64,000 nucleotides of DNA from Pseudomonas sp. PDM14 (GCF_014851905.1 NZ_JACVAQ010000001.1:310001-374000); one strand, 5' to 3'; positions 44,212 to 52,564 are shown, counted from the first letter of the stretch. Made by a program: numbers and translations. Notes: generated from the letters alone by a model not told the origin.

Positions 44212-44352
44212 CAGAGCCGCGGCAACATCCTCACCCTGCAAAAAATCCTCGGGCACTCGAGCCTGACGATGACCATACGCTATGCCCACTTAGCGCCGGA
44301 TCACCTGCAGGACGCCTTGCGGCTCAACCCGTTAACCGATGAAGAGAGTTAA
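44212..44352 (+). pseudogene. Tyrosine recombinase (integrase) C-terminal fragment
   Basis: About 46 codons, beginning SRGNILTLQKILGHSSLTMT and continuing IRYAHLAPDHLQDAL. LGHSS supplies the last histidine of the catalytic box and RYAHL the nucleophilic tyrosine of phage-type integrases. The other nine-tenths of the gene are missing; the DUF3592 remnant is fused to it. It shows that the segment was integrase-driven. Confidence 0.85.
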
Positions 44353-44404
44353 CATGACGTACGAATTAGCGTACGCTTAGTCAATCAAAAGAAGGCCGGC
44401 TCTC

Positions 44405-44647
44405 ATGAAAACACTTACCGCCAGCGAAGCACGCACCAACCTCTATCGGCTCATGGATCAGTCAGCCGAGTCGCATCAGCCCATTCTGATTTCGGGCAAG
44501 CGCACCAACTCCGTTTTGGTGTCGGCCGATGATTGGGAAGCCATCCAGGAAACGCTGTATCTGCTGTCCGTGCCAGGCCTGCGCGAGTCCATAAAGGAAG
44601 GCATGGCCGAACCCGTCGATGAATGCGCGAAGGATCTGGACTGGTGA
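44405..44647 (+). CDS. YefM/Phd-family antitoxin
   Basis: An 80-residue antitoxin (MKTLTASEARTNLYRLMDQ, then ILISGKRTNSVLVSADDWEAIQETLYLLSVPGLRESI). The N-terminal half forms the dimeric DNA-binding Phd fold and the C-terminal half wraps the toxin. Such antitoxins repress their own operon. It overlaps the toxin gene by 4 bp (GTGA). Upstream are GTACG repeats in GACGTACGAATTAGCGTACGC (44356-44375) that could be the operator. Confidence 0.92.
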   Translation: MKTLTASEARTNLYRLMDQSAESHQPILISGKRTNSVLVSADDWEAIQETLYLLSVPGLRESIKEGMAEPVDECAKDLDW

Positions 44648-44907
44648 CTTGGCAGCTCGTCTACACGAAACACGCTCAGAAGGACGCCCCAAAACTCGCT
44701 GCAGCAGGTTTGAAGGACAAGGCCAAGGCGCTGCTTAAGGTGGTACGCGAGAACCCGTTTCAGAACCCGCCCCCGTACGAAAAGCTGGTCGGGGATCTGG
44801 CCGGTGCTTACTCCCGACGCATCAACATCCAGCATCGGCTGGTGTATCAGGTGCTACAGGATGAGCAGGTGGTGAAGGTGCTGCGGCTCTGGTCGCACTA
44901 CGACTGA
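44644..44907 (+). CDS. YoeB/Txe-family toxin
   Basis: An 87-residue ribosome-dependent mRNA endonuclease of the RelE superfamily. WQLVYTKHAQKDAPKLAAAGL, NPFQNPPPYEKLVGDL, YSRRINIQHRLVYQV and the terminal SHYD are diagnostic. Glu46 and Arg65 coincide with catalytic residues of E. coli YoeB and a histidine lies near the C-terminus. It starts with GTG overlapping the antitoxin stop, which limits toxin synthesis. All key residues are intact, so the pair is probably active and may stabilise the island. Confidence 0.92.
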   Translation: MTWQLVYTKHAQKDAPKLAAAGLKDKAKALLKVVRENPFQNPPPYEKLVGDLAGAYSRRINIQHRLVYQVLQDEQVVKVLRLWSHYD

Positions 44908-44914
44908 ATGCGGT

Positions 44915-44934
44915 TTTCGACACTTCATCGACAC
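44915..44934. repeat. Inner arm repeat, right
   Basis: The counterpart of 42999-43018, again two TCGACAC words five bases apart; it lies 13 bp inside the right attachment repeat and 7 bp past the toxin stop. Confidence 0.6.
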
Positions 44935-44947
44935 ACGCTAACGCCAG

Positions 44948-45027
44948 AAAGCAAAAAGCCCCGAAAACTTGTTAGTTCTCAGGGCTCTATGTGTAGCTAT
45001 CTGGCGGTGAAGGTGGGATTCGAACCC
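44948..45027. repeat. Right attachment repeat (tRNA-Ser 3' end)
   Basis: This copy includes the 3' end of the intact tRNA-Ser gene and its terminator, and matches 42829-42908 over 80 bases with two differences. Confidence 0.9.
44952..44986 (-). terminator. Terminator of tRNA-Ser
   Basis: On the minus strand AGCCCTGAGAACT pairs with AGTTTTCGGGGCT (two G-U pairs) around AACA, followed by TTTT. It lies 16 bp past the tRNA CCA. A second copy is at 42833-42867 in the left repeat. Confidence 0.85.
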
Positions 45028-45091
45028 ACGATACGGTTTCCCGTATACACACTTTCCAGGCGTGCTCCTTCAACCGCTCGGACACTTCACC
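45002..45091 (-). tRNA. tRNA-Ser (anticodon GGA)
   Basis: Ninety bases on the minus strand, from GGTGAAGTGTCCGAGCGG to CACCTTCACCGCCA. The acceptor stem GGTGAAG/CTTCACC, the anticodon loop CTGGAAA giving GGA, a long variable arm (TACGGGAAACCGTA) and GGTTCGAATCC are seen; CCA is encoded. It reads UCC/UCU serine codons. It is the integration site of the adjoining remnant element and remains intact. Confidence 0.97.
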
Positions 45092-45181
45092 GGGTCTCGT
45101 CGAACCGTGGTCCGTCGAGGCGCGCTAATGTAGCCGAAGAGGTTATCGAAGGCAAAAGGTTTTTTCAGTCGATTCATGCGC

Positions 45182-45400
45182 TTATGCCGAATGACCGGTT
45201 TGTGCGGCAGCGGCCTGTGCCGGTGGCTCGAAGCGTTGCGGGCCGAATAGCAGGAAACCCAGCGAGACGAACAGGCTGACGGCGAACAGGCGCACCACAC
45301 CTGCGTGGCTGTGGCTGACCGCGTTTGTGGCCAGCAGTATCAACCCGAGCAGCAGAAGCAGTGCCAGGGCGGGCGCCAAAGGACGGGCGAATCGACGCAT
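45182..45400 (-). CDS. Small two-helix membrane protein
   Basis: A 72-residue protein: a basic start (MRRFARPLAP), two hydrophobic helices (ALALLLLLGLILLATNAV and VVRLFAVSLFVSLGFLLFGP) and a polar Ala/Gln tail. It lies upstream of the tRNA-Ser on the same strand. GC content and codon use match the host. No known family. Confidence 0.6.
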   Translation of the reverse strand: MRRFARPLAPALALLLLLGLILLATNAVSHSHAGVVRLFAVSLFVSLGFLLFGPQRFEPPAQAAAAQTGHSA

Positions 45401-45492
45401 GGCAGGCACTCGTGACAGGGGCGGCTAACCTATCCGGGCAACGTCCGTCCGGCCAATTGGCAAAGCCGATGGCACCGATAGGCCCGCACGGA

Positions 45493-45506
45493 TGACCATT
45501 CGGTCA
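45493..45506. promoter_or_regulatory. Palindromic operator candidate upstream of the crotonase gene
   Basis: TGACCATTCGGTCA, a perfect 5-bp inverted repeat with a 4-base spacer, lies 79 bp before the crotonase ATG. A near copy, TGACCGTTCGGCTCA, lies upstream of the FadA-type gene. The form suggests a TetR-type regulator shared by beta-oxidation genes. Confidence 0.4.
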
Positions 45507-45584
45507 GCCAAAGCGCTTTACCCGCGCGCCCTGGCTGGGTAACGTCAGCGCCACTTCAGCCCACTGCAGGACTAGGAAAACGCC

Positions 45585-46274
45585 ATGAGCGACCTGATCA
45601 GCTATCAACTCGAAGACGGCATCGCCACCCTGACCCTCAACAACGGCAAGGTGAACGCCATCTCCCCGGACATGATCGCCGCGTTCAACGCCGCGCTGGA
45701 TCAGGCCGTGCAGGACCGCGCCATCGTCATCATCACCGGCCAGCCGGGCATTCTCTCCGGTGGCTACGACCTCAAGGTGATGACCTCCAGCCCGCAAAAC
45801 GCCGTGGCCCTGGTCACCGCGGGTTCCACCCTGGCGCACCGCATGCTCTCGCATCCCTACCCGATCATCGTCGCCTGTCCGGGCCATGCGATTGCCAAGG
45901 GCGCGTTCATCCTGCTGTCGGCCGACTACCGCATCGGCGTCGAAGGCCCGTTCAACATTGGCCTTAACGAAGTGCTGATCGGCATGACCATGCACCACGC
46001 CGGCATCGAGCTGGCCCGTGATCGCCTGCGCAAGGCAGCGTTCCACCGCTCGGTGATCAATGGCGAGCTGTTCGACCCGCAAGGCGCGGTCGATGCCGGC
46101 TTCCTCGACAAGGTGGTACCGGCCGAGCAACTGCTGCCGACCGCCCTGGCCGTTGCCCAGCAGATGAAGAAGATCAACATGACTGCGCACAAGAACACCA
46201 AGCTGAAGGTGCGCAAGGGCCTGCTGGACACCCTGGCCAACGCCATCGAGCTGGATCAGCAACACCTCGGCTAA
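45585..46274 (+). CDS. Crotonase-family (enoyl-CoA hydratase/isomerase-like) protein
   Basis: A 229-residue crotonase-fold protein. ILSGGYDLKVM and CPGHAIAKGAFILLSADYRIGVEGPFNIGLNEV correspond to the CoA-binding oxyanion-hole segments. The usual catalytic glutamates of enoyl-CoA hydratase are not clearly present, so hydratase activity is uncertain; isomerase or hydrolase action is possible. Shorter than typical hydratases (about 258). It stands alone and ends at a strong terminator. Confidence 0.85.
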   Translation: MSDLISYQLEDGIATLTLNNGKVNAISPDMIAAFNAALDQAVQDRAIVIITGQPGILSGGYDLKVMTSSPQNAVALVTAGSTLAHRMLSHPYPIIVACPGHAIAKGAFILLSADYRIGVEGPFNIGLNEVLIGMTMHHAGIELARDRLRKAAFHRSVINGELFDPQGAVDAGFLDKVVPAEQLLPTALAVAQQMKKINMTAHKNTKLKVRKGLLDTLANAIELDQQHLG

Positions 46275-46293
46275 GCCACCTGCAAAGCCCCTG

Positions 46294-46316
46294 AAACCCG
46301 GCCCTGTGCCGGGTTT
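46294..46316 (+). terminator. Intrinsic terminator after the crotonase gene
   Basis: AAACCCGGC pairs with GCCGGGTTT around CCTGT, followed by CGTGTTTT. Nine perfect pairs, 19 bp past the stop. Confidence 0.85.
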
Positions 46317-46448
46317 CGTGTTTTATGGCGAAATGATGGCCAAGCCCATGGGCAATTGCCGTGGCCTGTATTACTTTTACAGCTATCGCCAGGGCATGGA
46401 CGTATGGCGCTCCCGTGGTTTTAACGTGGTCGCGTCAGGAGCCATCCC

Positions 46449-48332
46449 ATGAAAATTGCCCACAAGGTCGGTATCGCGGCGGCTGCCGTTCTGTTCCTGA
46501 CCACCAGCCTGCTATCCCTCGCCCAGGTCAGCCAGGTGCGCAGCACCTTGCGCAGCCAGGTCGAATCGAGCATCTCCGAATCCAGCAACGCCCTCGCCCG
46601 CCAGATCGAGAACTGGCTGAACGCCAAGCTGCGCCTGATGGACCTGATGGCGCAGAGCATCGACAGCGACTACAGCCCCGAAGCCACTCAGCGCGTCATC
46701 GACTCGCCGATGCTGAAGAACGAATTCATCTTGGTGTTCGGCGCGCTGCAGGCCGACGGCAAGCCGATCAAGAACGACCCCAGCTGGCAACCCAAGGCCG
46801 ACTGGGACGGCCGCCAGCGCCCCTGGTACGACACCGGCAAAGGCAGCAACCAGGCACTGCTCACCGAGCCCTATGTCGATTCCACTACCGGTGAAATCCT
46901 CATTTCCGCCGTGGCCAAGCTCAGCAACGCCGGGGAGTTCCTTGGCGTGTTCGGCGGCGACATCCGCCTGAAGACTGTCGCCGATGCGGTCAATACCCTG
47001 GACTTCAACGGCGCCGGCTATGCCTTCCTTCTCAGCCGCAGCGGCAACATCATTTCCCACCCCGACACCGCGCTCAACGGCAAGCCCTACAGCAGCCTGT
47101 TCGATGGCAAGAACCCGGCACTGAACAAGGACCTGCAGGAGCTCAGCGGCGACGGTAAGGACCTGCTCGTGTCCTTCACCCCGCTGCCCAACCTGCAGGG
47201 CATGGACTGGTACATCGGCGTGGTGCTGGACAAGAGCATCGTCATGGCCGAGGCCAATGCCCTGAGCTGGCGCGCGGTGATCGGCACCGTGCTTGGCGTG
47301 GTGATCAGCCTGATCGCCCTGGGCATGCTGATGGGCAAGCTGCTCAAGCCGCTTGACCACCTGCACGCCTCGCTGCGCGAGATCAACAGCGGCCAGGGCG
47401 ACCTGACGCGCCGCCTGCCGGCCACCGGCAACGACGAAATCGCCGAGGTGTCGCGCGAATTCAACAGTTTCCTGCAGAGCCTGCAGACGCTGATCAGCGA
47501 CGTGATGGGCAGTTCGCGCCAGGTACGCGAAAGCACCACCGCCACCTCCGGCGAAGCCAACCAGGCGGCCAATCGCCTGCAGGAGCAGCTGCAGGAACTC
47601 GACCAGCTTGCCACCGCCATGCAGGAAATGGCCTCCACCGCCGAGGAAGTGGCGCGCAACGCCCAGGCCGCGGCCCAGGCTGCCATCGCCGCCAACGAGG
47701 AAACCGAGAGTGGCGTGCGCGTGGTGTCGCAGTCGACCACGGCGATCAAGCGCCTGGCCGACGAAATGGACGACACCAGCCACGCGATCAACGAACTGGC
47801 CAAGCTCAGCCACAGCATCGAGTCGATCCTGTCGGTGATCACCAGCATCGCCGACCAGACCAACCTGCTCGCCCTCAACGCGGCCATCGAGGCGGCGCGT
47901 GCCGGGGAGTCCGGCCGGGGTTTTGCCGTGGTCGCCGACGAGGTGCGCTCGCTGGCCTCGCGCACCCAGCAGTCGACCCAGGAAATCCGCCAGATGATCG
48001 ACCAGCTGCAAACCGGCGTGCGCCAGGCCGAAGCGCGCATGCAGCAGAGCCGCGACACCGCGAGCAAGACCGCCGACGAGGCCAGCGCGGCCAACGACAT
48101 GCTCGGGCGCATCCGCGAGGCGATCACCCGCATCAACGACATGAACCTGCAGATCGCTACCGCTGCCGAGGAGCAGAGCGCGACCACCGAGGAGATCAAC
48201 CGCAACACCACCAACATCCGCGATATCAGCCATGAAGTGGCCGGCGGCGCCGAGCAGCAGGTGCGCCAGTGCGCGGTGATGGTCGAGCAGGTCGGCGAAC
48301 AGGATCGCCTGCTCGGGCGCTTCCGCGTCTAA
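46449..48332 (+). CDS. Methyl-accepting chemotaxis protein with periplasmic Cache domain
   Basis: A 627-residue chemoreceptor. Transmembrane helix 1 (about 8-29) and helix 2 (about 278-302) enclose a dCache sensor with the ligand-box-like [13 protein letters not shown] and [21 protein letters not shown] and a long signalling domain follow, with the conserved tip [16 protein letters not shown] and [12 protein letters not shown]. The YDTG-type box resembles amino-acid or organic-acid receptors of the Pct group, but the ligand is not determined. No C-terminal CheR pentapeptide. Confidence 0.95.
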   Translation: MKIAHKVGIAAAAVLFLTTSLLSLAQVSQVRSTLRSQVESSISESSNALARQIENWLNAKLRLMDLMAQSIDSDYSPEATQRVIDSPMLKNEFILVFGALQADGKPIKNDPSWQPKADWDGRQRPWYDTGKGSNQALLTEPYVDSTTGEILISAVAKLSNAGEFLGVFGGDIRLKTVADAVNTLDFNGAGYAFLLSRSGNIISHPDTALNGKPYSSLFDGKNPALNKDLQELSGDGKDLLVSFTPLPNLQGMDWYIGVVLDKSIVMAEANALSWRAVIGTVLGVVISLIALGMLMGKLLKPLDHLHASLREINSGQGDLTRRLPATGNDEIAEVSREFNSFLQSLQTLISDVMGSSRQVRESTTATSGEANQAANRLQEQLQELDQLATAMQEMASTAEEVARNAQAAAQAAIAANEETESGVRVVSQSTTAIKRLADEMDDTSHAINELAKLSHSIESILSVITSIADQTNLLALNAAIEAARAGESGRGFAVVADEVRSLASRTQQSTQEIRQMIDQLQTGVRQAEARMQQSRDTASKTADEASAANDMLGRIREAITRINDMNLQIATAAEEQSATTEEINRNTTNIRDISHEVAGGAEQQVRQCAVMVEQVGEQDRLLGRFRV

Positions 48333-48392
48333 CGCCGGCCAACGCGCTGGAAATGCGCGGTAATAACCTCTGATCGAGGTCAATTGCCGAAA

Positions 48393-48414
48393 GCAGTGTA
48401 CGCCCGTACACTGC
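48393..48414. promoter_or_regulatory. Perfect 10-bp palindrome between chemoreceptor and plsC
   Basis: GCAGTGTACG and CGTACACTGC with a 2-base spacer; TTTTT follows a few bases later. It may be the chemoreceptor's terminator, but the two-base loop is too tight for a good hairpin, and the GTGTAC-n-GTACAC form is typical of an operator, lying 32 bp before plsC. Confidence 0.5.
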
Positions 48415-48445
48415 GCGCCTTTTTGTCTGCCAGCAGGCCCTACCG

Positions 48446-49168
48446 ATGCTCTTCCTCGCGCGCATGTTGTTGATGGGTGTGCACTTCATCATCGCCGGAA
48501 CCCTGGGCCTGTTGCTCGGCCTGTTCCGCCCCTTCAACCCCGACAACAGCCGCCTGTGTGCGCGCCTGTATTCGCTGCCGGCGCTGTGCATGCTGCGCCT
48601 GCGGGTGAAGACCGAAGTGCAGAGCCTGTTCGGCCAACAGCAGTCCTGCGTGGTCATTGCCAACCACCAATCCAACTACGACCTCTACGTGCTCGGCCGC
48701 GTGGTGCCGCCGCGCACCGTGAGCATCGGCAAGAAGAGCCTCAAGTGGGTGCCGTTCTTCGGCCAGCTGTACTGGCTCGCCGGCAACGTGCTGATCGACC
48801 GCGGCAACGCCTTCAAGGCCAAGCAGGCGATGCTTACCACCACTGACACGCTGCGCCACAAGAACACCTCGATCTGGGTCTTCCCGGAAGGCACGCGCAA
48901 CCTCGGTGAGGGCCTGCTGCCGTTCAAGAAAGGCGCTTTCCAGATGGCCATCGCCGCCGGTGTGCCGATCGTCCCGGTGTGCGTCAGCACCTACGCCAAG
49001 CGCCTGCGCATCAACAGCTGGACCAGCGGACGCATCATGATCCGCTCGCTGCCGGCGATCCCCACCCTGGGCTTGACCCTCGACGACCTGCCAGAGCTGA
49101 TGGCGCGCTGCCAGACGCTGATGCAACAGACCATCGGCCAACTCGACGAGCAACTCGCCAAGGCCTGA
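48446..49168 (+). CDS. plsC: 1-acyl-sn-glycerol-3-phosphate acyltransferase
   Basis: A 240-residue inner-membrane enzyme that acylates lysophosphatidate to phosphatidate. Catalytic motif NHQSNYD (NHx4D), the substrate motif FPEGTRN and IVPVCVSTY are present, after an N-terminal hydrophobic helix (LLMGVHFIIAGTLGLLLGL). Pseudomonas carry several paralogues; this one is closest in look to the general E. coli type. It may be controlled by the palindrome just upstream. Confidence 0.9.
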   Translation: MLFLARMLLMGVHFIIAGTLGLLLGLFRPFNPDNSRLCARLYSLPALCMLRLRVKTEVQSLFGQQQSCVVIANHQSNYDLYVLGRVVPPRTVSIGKKSLKWVPFFGQLYWLAGNVLIDRGNAFKAKQAMLTTTDTLRHKNTSIWVFPEGTRNLGEGLLPFKKGAFQMAIAAGVPIVPVCVSTYAKRLRINSWTSGRIMIRSLPAIPTLGLTLDDLPELMARCQTLMQQTIGQLDEQLAKA

Positions 49169-49238
49169 CGGGGCGGGCTTCACTGCAGCGGCGAGTGGCC
49201 TGGGTTAAGCTGCGCCATCGCCATGCAGAGGAATGCCA

Positions 49239-50210
49239 ATGGATAACGTCGTTGCCGCCGCGGCCTACCACAAGGGCCTGAAAGTCGCCGATATCCGCCC
49301 GGAAGACGGCAAGGAGTGGGCGGCCAGGCCCGAGCACTTCGTCTGGATCGGCCTGCACGACCCCGGCAGCGCCGAACTGACCTGCCTGCAGCAGCAGTTC
49401 AACCTGCACGAGCTGGCGATGGAAGACGCCATCGCCCAGCACACCCGCCCCAAGCTGGAAACCTTCGGCGACGCGCTGTTCATGGTGCTCTACTCGCCGA
49501 CCCGGGAAAGCGGACGGCTGGAGTTCGTCGAGACTCAGCTGTTCGCCGGCAAGGGCTACGTGATCAGCGCCCGCTACGGCAACTCCGCCTCCTACTCCAT
49601 CGTACGCAAGCGCTGCGAGGCGCGACCGTTGCTGCTGGAGCACGGCGAGGACTTCGTGCTCTACGCCCTGCTCAACTTCGTCACGGAGAACTACCGGCCG
49701 CTGATGGACAGCATCCACGCCGAGCTGGAGGACCTGGAACAGACCGTGCTCAACCGCCCGTTGACCCAGGAAGACGTCGAGCGCATCCACTGCCTGCGCC
49801 GCGACCTGCTGCGCCTGCGTCGGAACATCGCGCCGATGGCGGAAATCTGCCAGGAACTGCAGCAGCTCGACTTCCCCTTCATCGACAAACACATGCGCCC
49901 GTACTTTCGCGACATCGCGATCCACGTCAACCGCCTGCTGGAAGACCTCACCGGCCTGCGCGAAATGGCCGACCACGCCATCGAGATCGGCTTGCTGCTG
50001 GAGTCATCGCGACAGAGCCTGACCCAGCGCAAGTTCGCCGCCTGGGCCGCGATCCTGGCCTTCCCCACCGCGGTGGCGGGCATCTACGGGATGAATTTCC
50101 AGAACATGCCCGAGCTGACCTGGCACTACGGCTATTTTGGCGTGCTGGGGATCATCGGCGTCGGCTGCGTCGGCCTGTACGGCAACTTCAAGCGTATGGG
50201 CTGGCTGTAG
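49239..50210 (+). CDS. CorA-family divalent metal transporter
   Basis: A 323-residue pentameric channel for magnesium and cobalt. A large cytosolic domain precedes two C-terminal transmembrane helices with the selectivity motif GMNFQNMPE between them (YGMNFQNMP). ATG 49239 has AGAGG 7 bases upstream and was preferred over ATG 49233, which is too close. A basic KRMGW ends the protein as in other CorA proteins. Monocistronic. Confidence 0.92.
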   Translation: MDNVVAAAAYHKGLKVADIRPEDGKEWAARPEHFVWIGLHDPGSAELTCLQQQFNLHELAMEDAIAQHTRPKLETFGDALFMVLYSPTRESGRLEFVETQLFAGKGYVISARYGNSASYSIVRKRCEARPLLLEHGEDFVLYALLNFVTENYRPLMDSIHAELEDLEQTVLNRPLTQEDVERIHCLRRDLLRLRRNIAPMAEICQELQQLDFPFIDKHMRPYFRDIAIHVNRLLEDLTGLREMADHAIEIGLLLESSRQSLTQRKFAAWAAILAFPTAVAGIYGMNFQNMPELTWHYGYFGVLGIIGVGCVGLYGNFKRMGWL

Positions 50211-50280
50211 GGGCAAAAGCGCCTACATAGGCGGGCGATTTGCGGTGTGCGGCGCACCCTACGTGGTTGGGGCAGGCTCT

Positions 50281-50411
50281 GATCGTTCCCACGCTCCGCG
50301 TGGGAATGCAGCCCTCGACGCTCCAGCGTCCATGCGTGGGCTTGTGCGGGCAGGCAGGTCTGTGACGCGAAGCGTCACCGCAGGGGTTCCCACGCAGAGC
50401 GTGGGAACCAT
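50281..50411. repeat. Pseudomonas GTTCCCACGC-type repeat
   Basis: A chain of palindromes: TTCCCACG-CTC-CGTGGGAA (50286-50304 region), GACGCTCCAGCGTC, TGACGC-GAA-GCGTCA and GGTTCCCACGC-AGA-GCGTGGGAACC (50385-50409). The outer arms are inverted copies of each other. Related copies lie at 57668-57930. The 236-bp gap 50211-50446 is thus repeat DNA. Confidence 0.85.
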
Positions 50412-50446
50412 CGACAATAAAGAGCGCCCCTCTCCCACCCCACACG

Positions 50447-51178
50447 TCAGGCCGCTGGCAGGCCCTGCTTGCCGTGGGCGACGAAACGCATCATCCACTC
50501 GGCCACCGTGGTGCCCTGGTGATCGCTCTCCAGGCTGGCAACAGCCTTGAGGTAGCTCGGCTCGCCGATGCAGGCCTGACGGATGTCGAGCAGCGCGCGC
50601 GAGTAGTCGTGGATGAACTCGGGGTGGCCCTGGAAGCACAGCACCTGGTCGTCGATGCAGTAGGCAGCGATCGGGCAGAACGGGCTGGACGCCAGCAGCG
50701 TGGCCTTCTCCGGCAGCGCGGTGACCTGATCCTGGTGGCTGATCAGCAGGGTCAGTTCCTGCAGCGACGGGCTCATCCACTGCGGCTGGTGCTTGACCTC
50801 GTAGCGGTGGATACCCACCCCCCAGCCCTGGCTGGCACGCTCGGTACGACCGCCGAACAGCAGCGCCAGCAGCTGGTGACCGAAACACACGCCGAGCAAC
50901 TTGTCGCCGTTCTCGTAGCGCGCCAACAGGTAGGTCTTGAGCGTCTGGATCCAGGCATCCGGGCCAAAGGAGTCGGCCTTGCTGCCGGTCACCAGATAGG
51001 CGTCGTAGCGCTCGTCATCCGCCGGGTAATCACCCTGCATCACGTTGTACACGGTGAACACGGCAGGAATCGGCTGACGCTCGAACAGGCGCTCGAACAT
51101 GCGACCGTAGCCCTGATACTGCTCGATCAGTTCGGGGCGCAGGACATCGGTTTCCAGAATGCAGATACGCAAGGACAT
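50447..51178 (-). CDS. Class I glutamine amidotransferase-type protein
   Basis: A 243-residue stand-alone GATase1 domain. The nucleophile Cys98 lies in GVCFGHQLLALLFGG and the histidine in FQGHPEFIHDY. The protein resembles GMP synthase amidotransferase-like proteins near YfbR-type and gamma-glutamyl hydrolases such as PuuD only distantly; the substrate is unknown. In P. aeruginosa a gene of this type lies near the FadBA pair, as here. Confidence 0.88.
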   Translation of the reverse strand: MSLRICILETDVLRPELIEQYQGYGRMFERLFERQPIPAVFTVYNVMQGDYPADDERYDAYLVTGSKADSFGPDAWIQTLKTYLLARYENGDKLLGVCFGHQLLALLFGGRTERASQGWGVGIHRYEVKHQPQWMSPSLQELTLLISHQDQVTALPEKATLLASSPFCPIAAYCIDDQVLCFQGHPEFIHDYSRALLDIRQACIGEPSYLKAVASLESDHQGTTVAEWMMRFVAHGKQGLPAA

Positions 51179-51390
51179 GGGGCGGACTACCTGAAGCGGG
51201 TGTGGGTGGTACTGCTGCCAAGCCTGCCCCGAATCACCCCGTCAGCGCAACCGCAGCTCGACAGGCAGAACGCCTGGCACGCGGCCCATCAGCGCCATCG
51301 ATACTCACCATGAGTGCCATTCACTTCTGTTGATGCGCCGACTCGTCAATCATGCAGCCGTCCCCACTCACTGATCGAAAGGAATGCGCC

Positions 51391-51525
51391 ATGAACAAGT
51401 TCTCCGCCATCGCCAGCCTGATCGCCGTTTCCGCCTTCGCCAGCCCGTATGCCCGCGAACCGCGCCGCAACGCCGAACCGCACTCGGCCGCCGCCAAGGC
51501 TGCCCGCAGCGCCAACCAGAAATAA
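51391..51525 (+). CDS. Small exported protein, 44 residues
   Basis: MNKFSAIASLIAVSAFASPYA is a plausible signal peptide; the mature part is short, basic and rich in Ala/Arg/Asn. AAAGGA lies 8 bases upstream of the ATG, and the next gene follows after 28 bp with its own GAGGAG, so the two look like an operon. I have no family for it. Confidence 0.55.
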   Translation: MNKFSAIASLIAVSAFASPYAREPRRNAEPHSAAAKAARSANQK

Positions 51526-51553
51526 CCTGCCCCGCGTAATCGAGGAGCCCGCC

Positions 51554-51763
51554 ATGACCATCACCGACATCTTCGCCAACACCAGCACCTACGGCGTGAC
51601 CTATGCCAGCCTCGATGAATCGGGCCTGCACTTCGAGTCCGAAGCCACCGTGCACCTGGAAGACGGCACCCTGCTGACCCTGCGCATGCCCACTCGCCAG
51701 GCCGAAAAGATGCAGATTCATGATGTGGTCTGCGTGCAGAACGGCTGGTGCCTGGCGGCTTGA
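51554..51763 (+). CDS. Small conserved-looking protein of unknown function
   Basis: A 69-residue, soluble, beta-rich protein: TYGVTYASLDESGLHFESEATVHLEDGTLLTLRMPTRQ. GAGGAG precedes the ATG at a good distance. Two cysteines lie near the end (VCVQNGWCLAA). No motif identifies a function. It ends 12 bp before the stop of a convergent binding-protein gene. Confidence 0.6.
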   Translation: MTITDIFANTSTYGVTYASLDESGLHFESEATVHLEDGTLLTLRMPTRQAEKMQIHDVVCVQNGWCLAA

Positions 51764-51775
51764 GCCGAGCAGGCG

Positions 51776-52564
51776 TCAGCGCACCAGCACCTGCGCCGCC
51801 AGGGCGTCCCCCAGGTAGCGGCTGAGAATGCGTTGCCAACTGCCATCGGCCTTCATTTGCGCGAAGGTGCGCTGCATTTCCGCCTGAATGGCGGGTGCAT
51901 CCTTGAGCAGCGAGCTACCGGCGATGTAACTGCGCGACACGCTGATCGGCTTGCCCTGCCGCATGGAATCCGCCGGGTACTGCAGGCGATGCCACAGGTA
52001 GCCCACGCGCAAATCGATCTCGTACCAAGCCTGCACCCGACCGCTGTGCAGCATGCGCGCGGCCTGTTCCGGGTCGGTCACCTCCACCACCACCTGCCCC
52101 GGCTGCTTCAGCGCCAGCAGTTCCTGCGCCCGCGGCGTGCCGCCCATCACCACCACCGGACCATCGCGCAAGGCATCGGCCAAGGTGTCGTAGGTCTTGT
52201 CACGGCTCACCAGTACGTAGGCGGTCGGCAGCACGTCGAGCAGCCAGACCAGCGCCTCTTCGCGCTCGGGAATGCGCCCGATGTTCAGCACGATGCCCTG
52301 CGGGTCGGTTGCCACCGTCACCTGCACGCGTTTCCACGGCACGCTCTGGTAACGGCATTCGCGCTGCAGGCGCACGCAGATCGCCTGCATCAGTTCGCCG
52401 AACAGGCCGTGGTTGCCGACCTTGTCGTCGGCATGCGGCATCTGCCCCTGACCGACATAGATGTTCAGGGGCTCAGCCGCGCCCACTGCGCCTGCGCACA
52501 GCAACCAGGTCGCCATACCAGCCGCCTGCAACCAGAGCCAACTCTCGGGTCTGCGCACACTCAC
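51776..52564 (-). CDS. Periplasmic solute-binding protein (SBP_bac_3 type)
   Basis: A 262-residue protein with a signal peptide (MATWLLCAGAVGAAEP-like cleavage near residue 30) and an amino-acid-binding-protein fold (GLFGELMQAICVRLQREC, MLHSGRVQAWYEIDLRVGYLW, MKADGSWQRILSRYLG). No permease genes are adjacent, so it may be an orphan receptor or serve a sensor rather than an ABC importer. Starts at GTG 52564 or GTG 52558; the latter has better spacing to GGGA. Confidence 0.8.
   Translation of the reverse strand: MSVRRPESWLWLQAAGMATWLLCAGAVGAAEPLNIYVGQGQMPHADDKVGNHGLFGELMQAICVRLQRECRYQSVPWKRVQVTVATDPQGIVLNIGRIPEREEALVWLLDVLPTAYVLVSRDKTYDTLADALRDGPVVVMGGTPRAQELLALKQPGQVVVEVTDPEQAARMLHSGRVQAWYEIDLRVGYLWHRLQYPADSMRQGKPISVSRSYIAGSSLLKDAPAIQAEMQRTFAQMKADGSWQRILSRYLGDALAAQVLVR

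Larger units (their letters stand above)
42829..45027. mobile_element. Remnant integrative element at tRNA-Ser(GGA)
   Basis: An approximately 2.2-kb segment bounded by 80-bp direct repeats (42829-42908 and 44948-45027). It carries AT-rich genes unlike the flanks, a tyrosine integrase tail, inner repeats near each end and a toxin-antitoxin pair. The intact tRNA-Ser lies at the right end and a displaced 3' fragment at the left. Most of the original element, including most of the integrase, has been lost, so it is probably no longer self-mobile. Confidence 0.85.
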
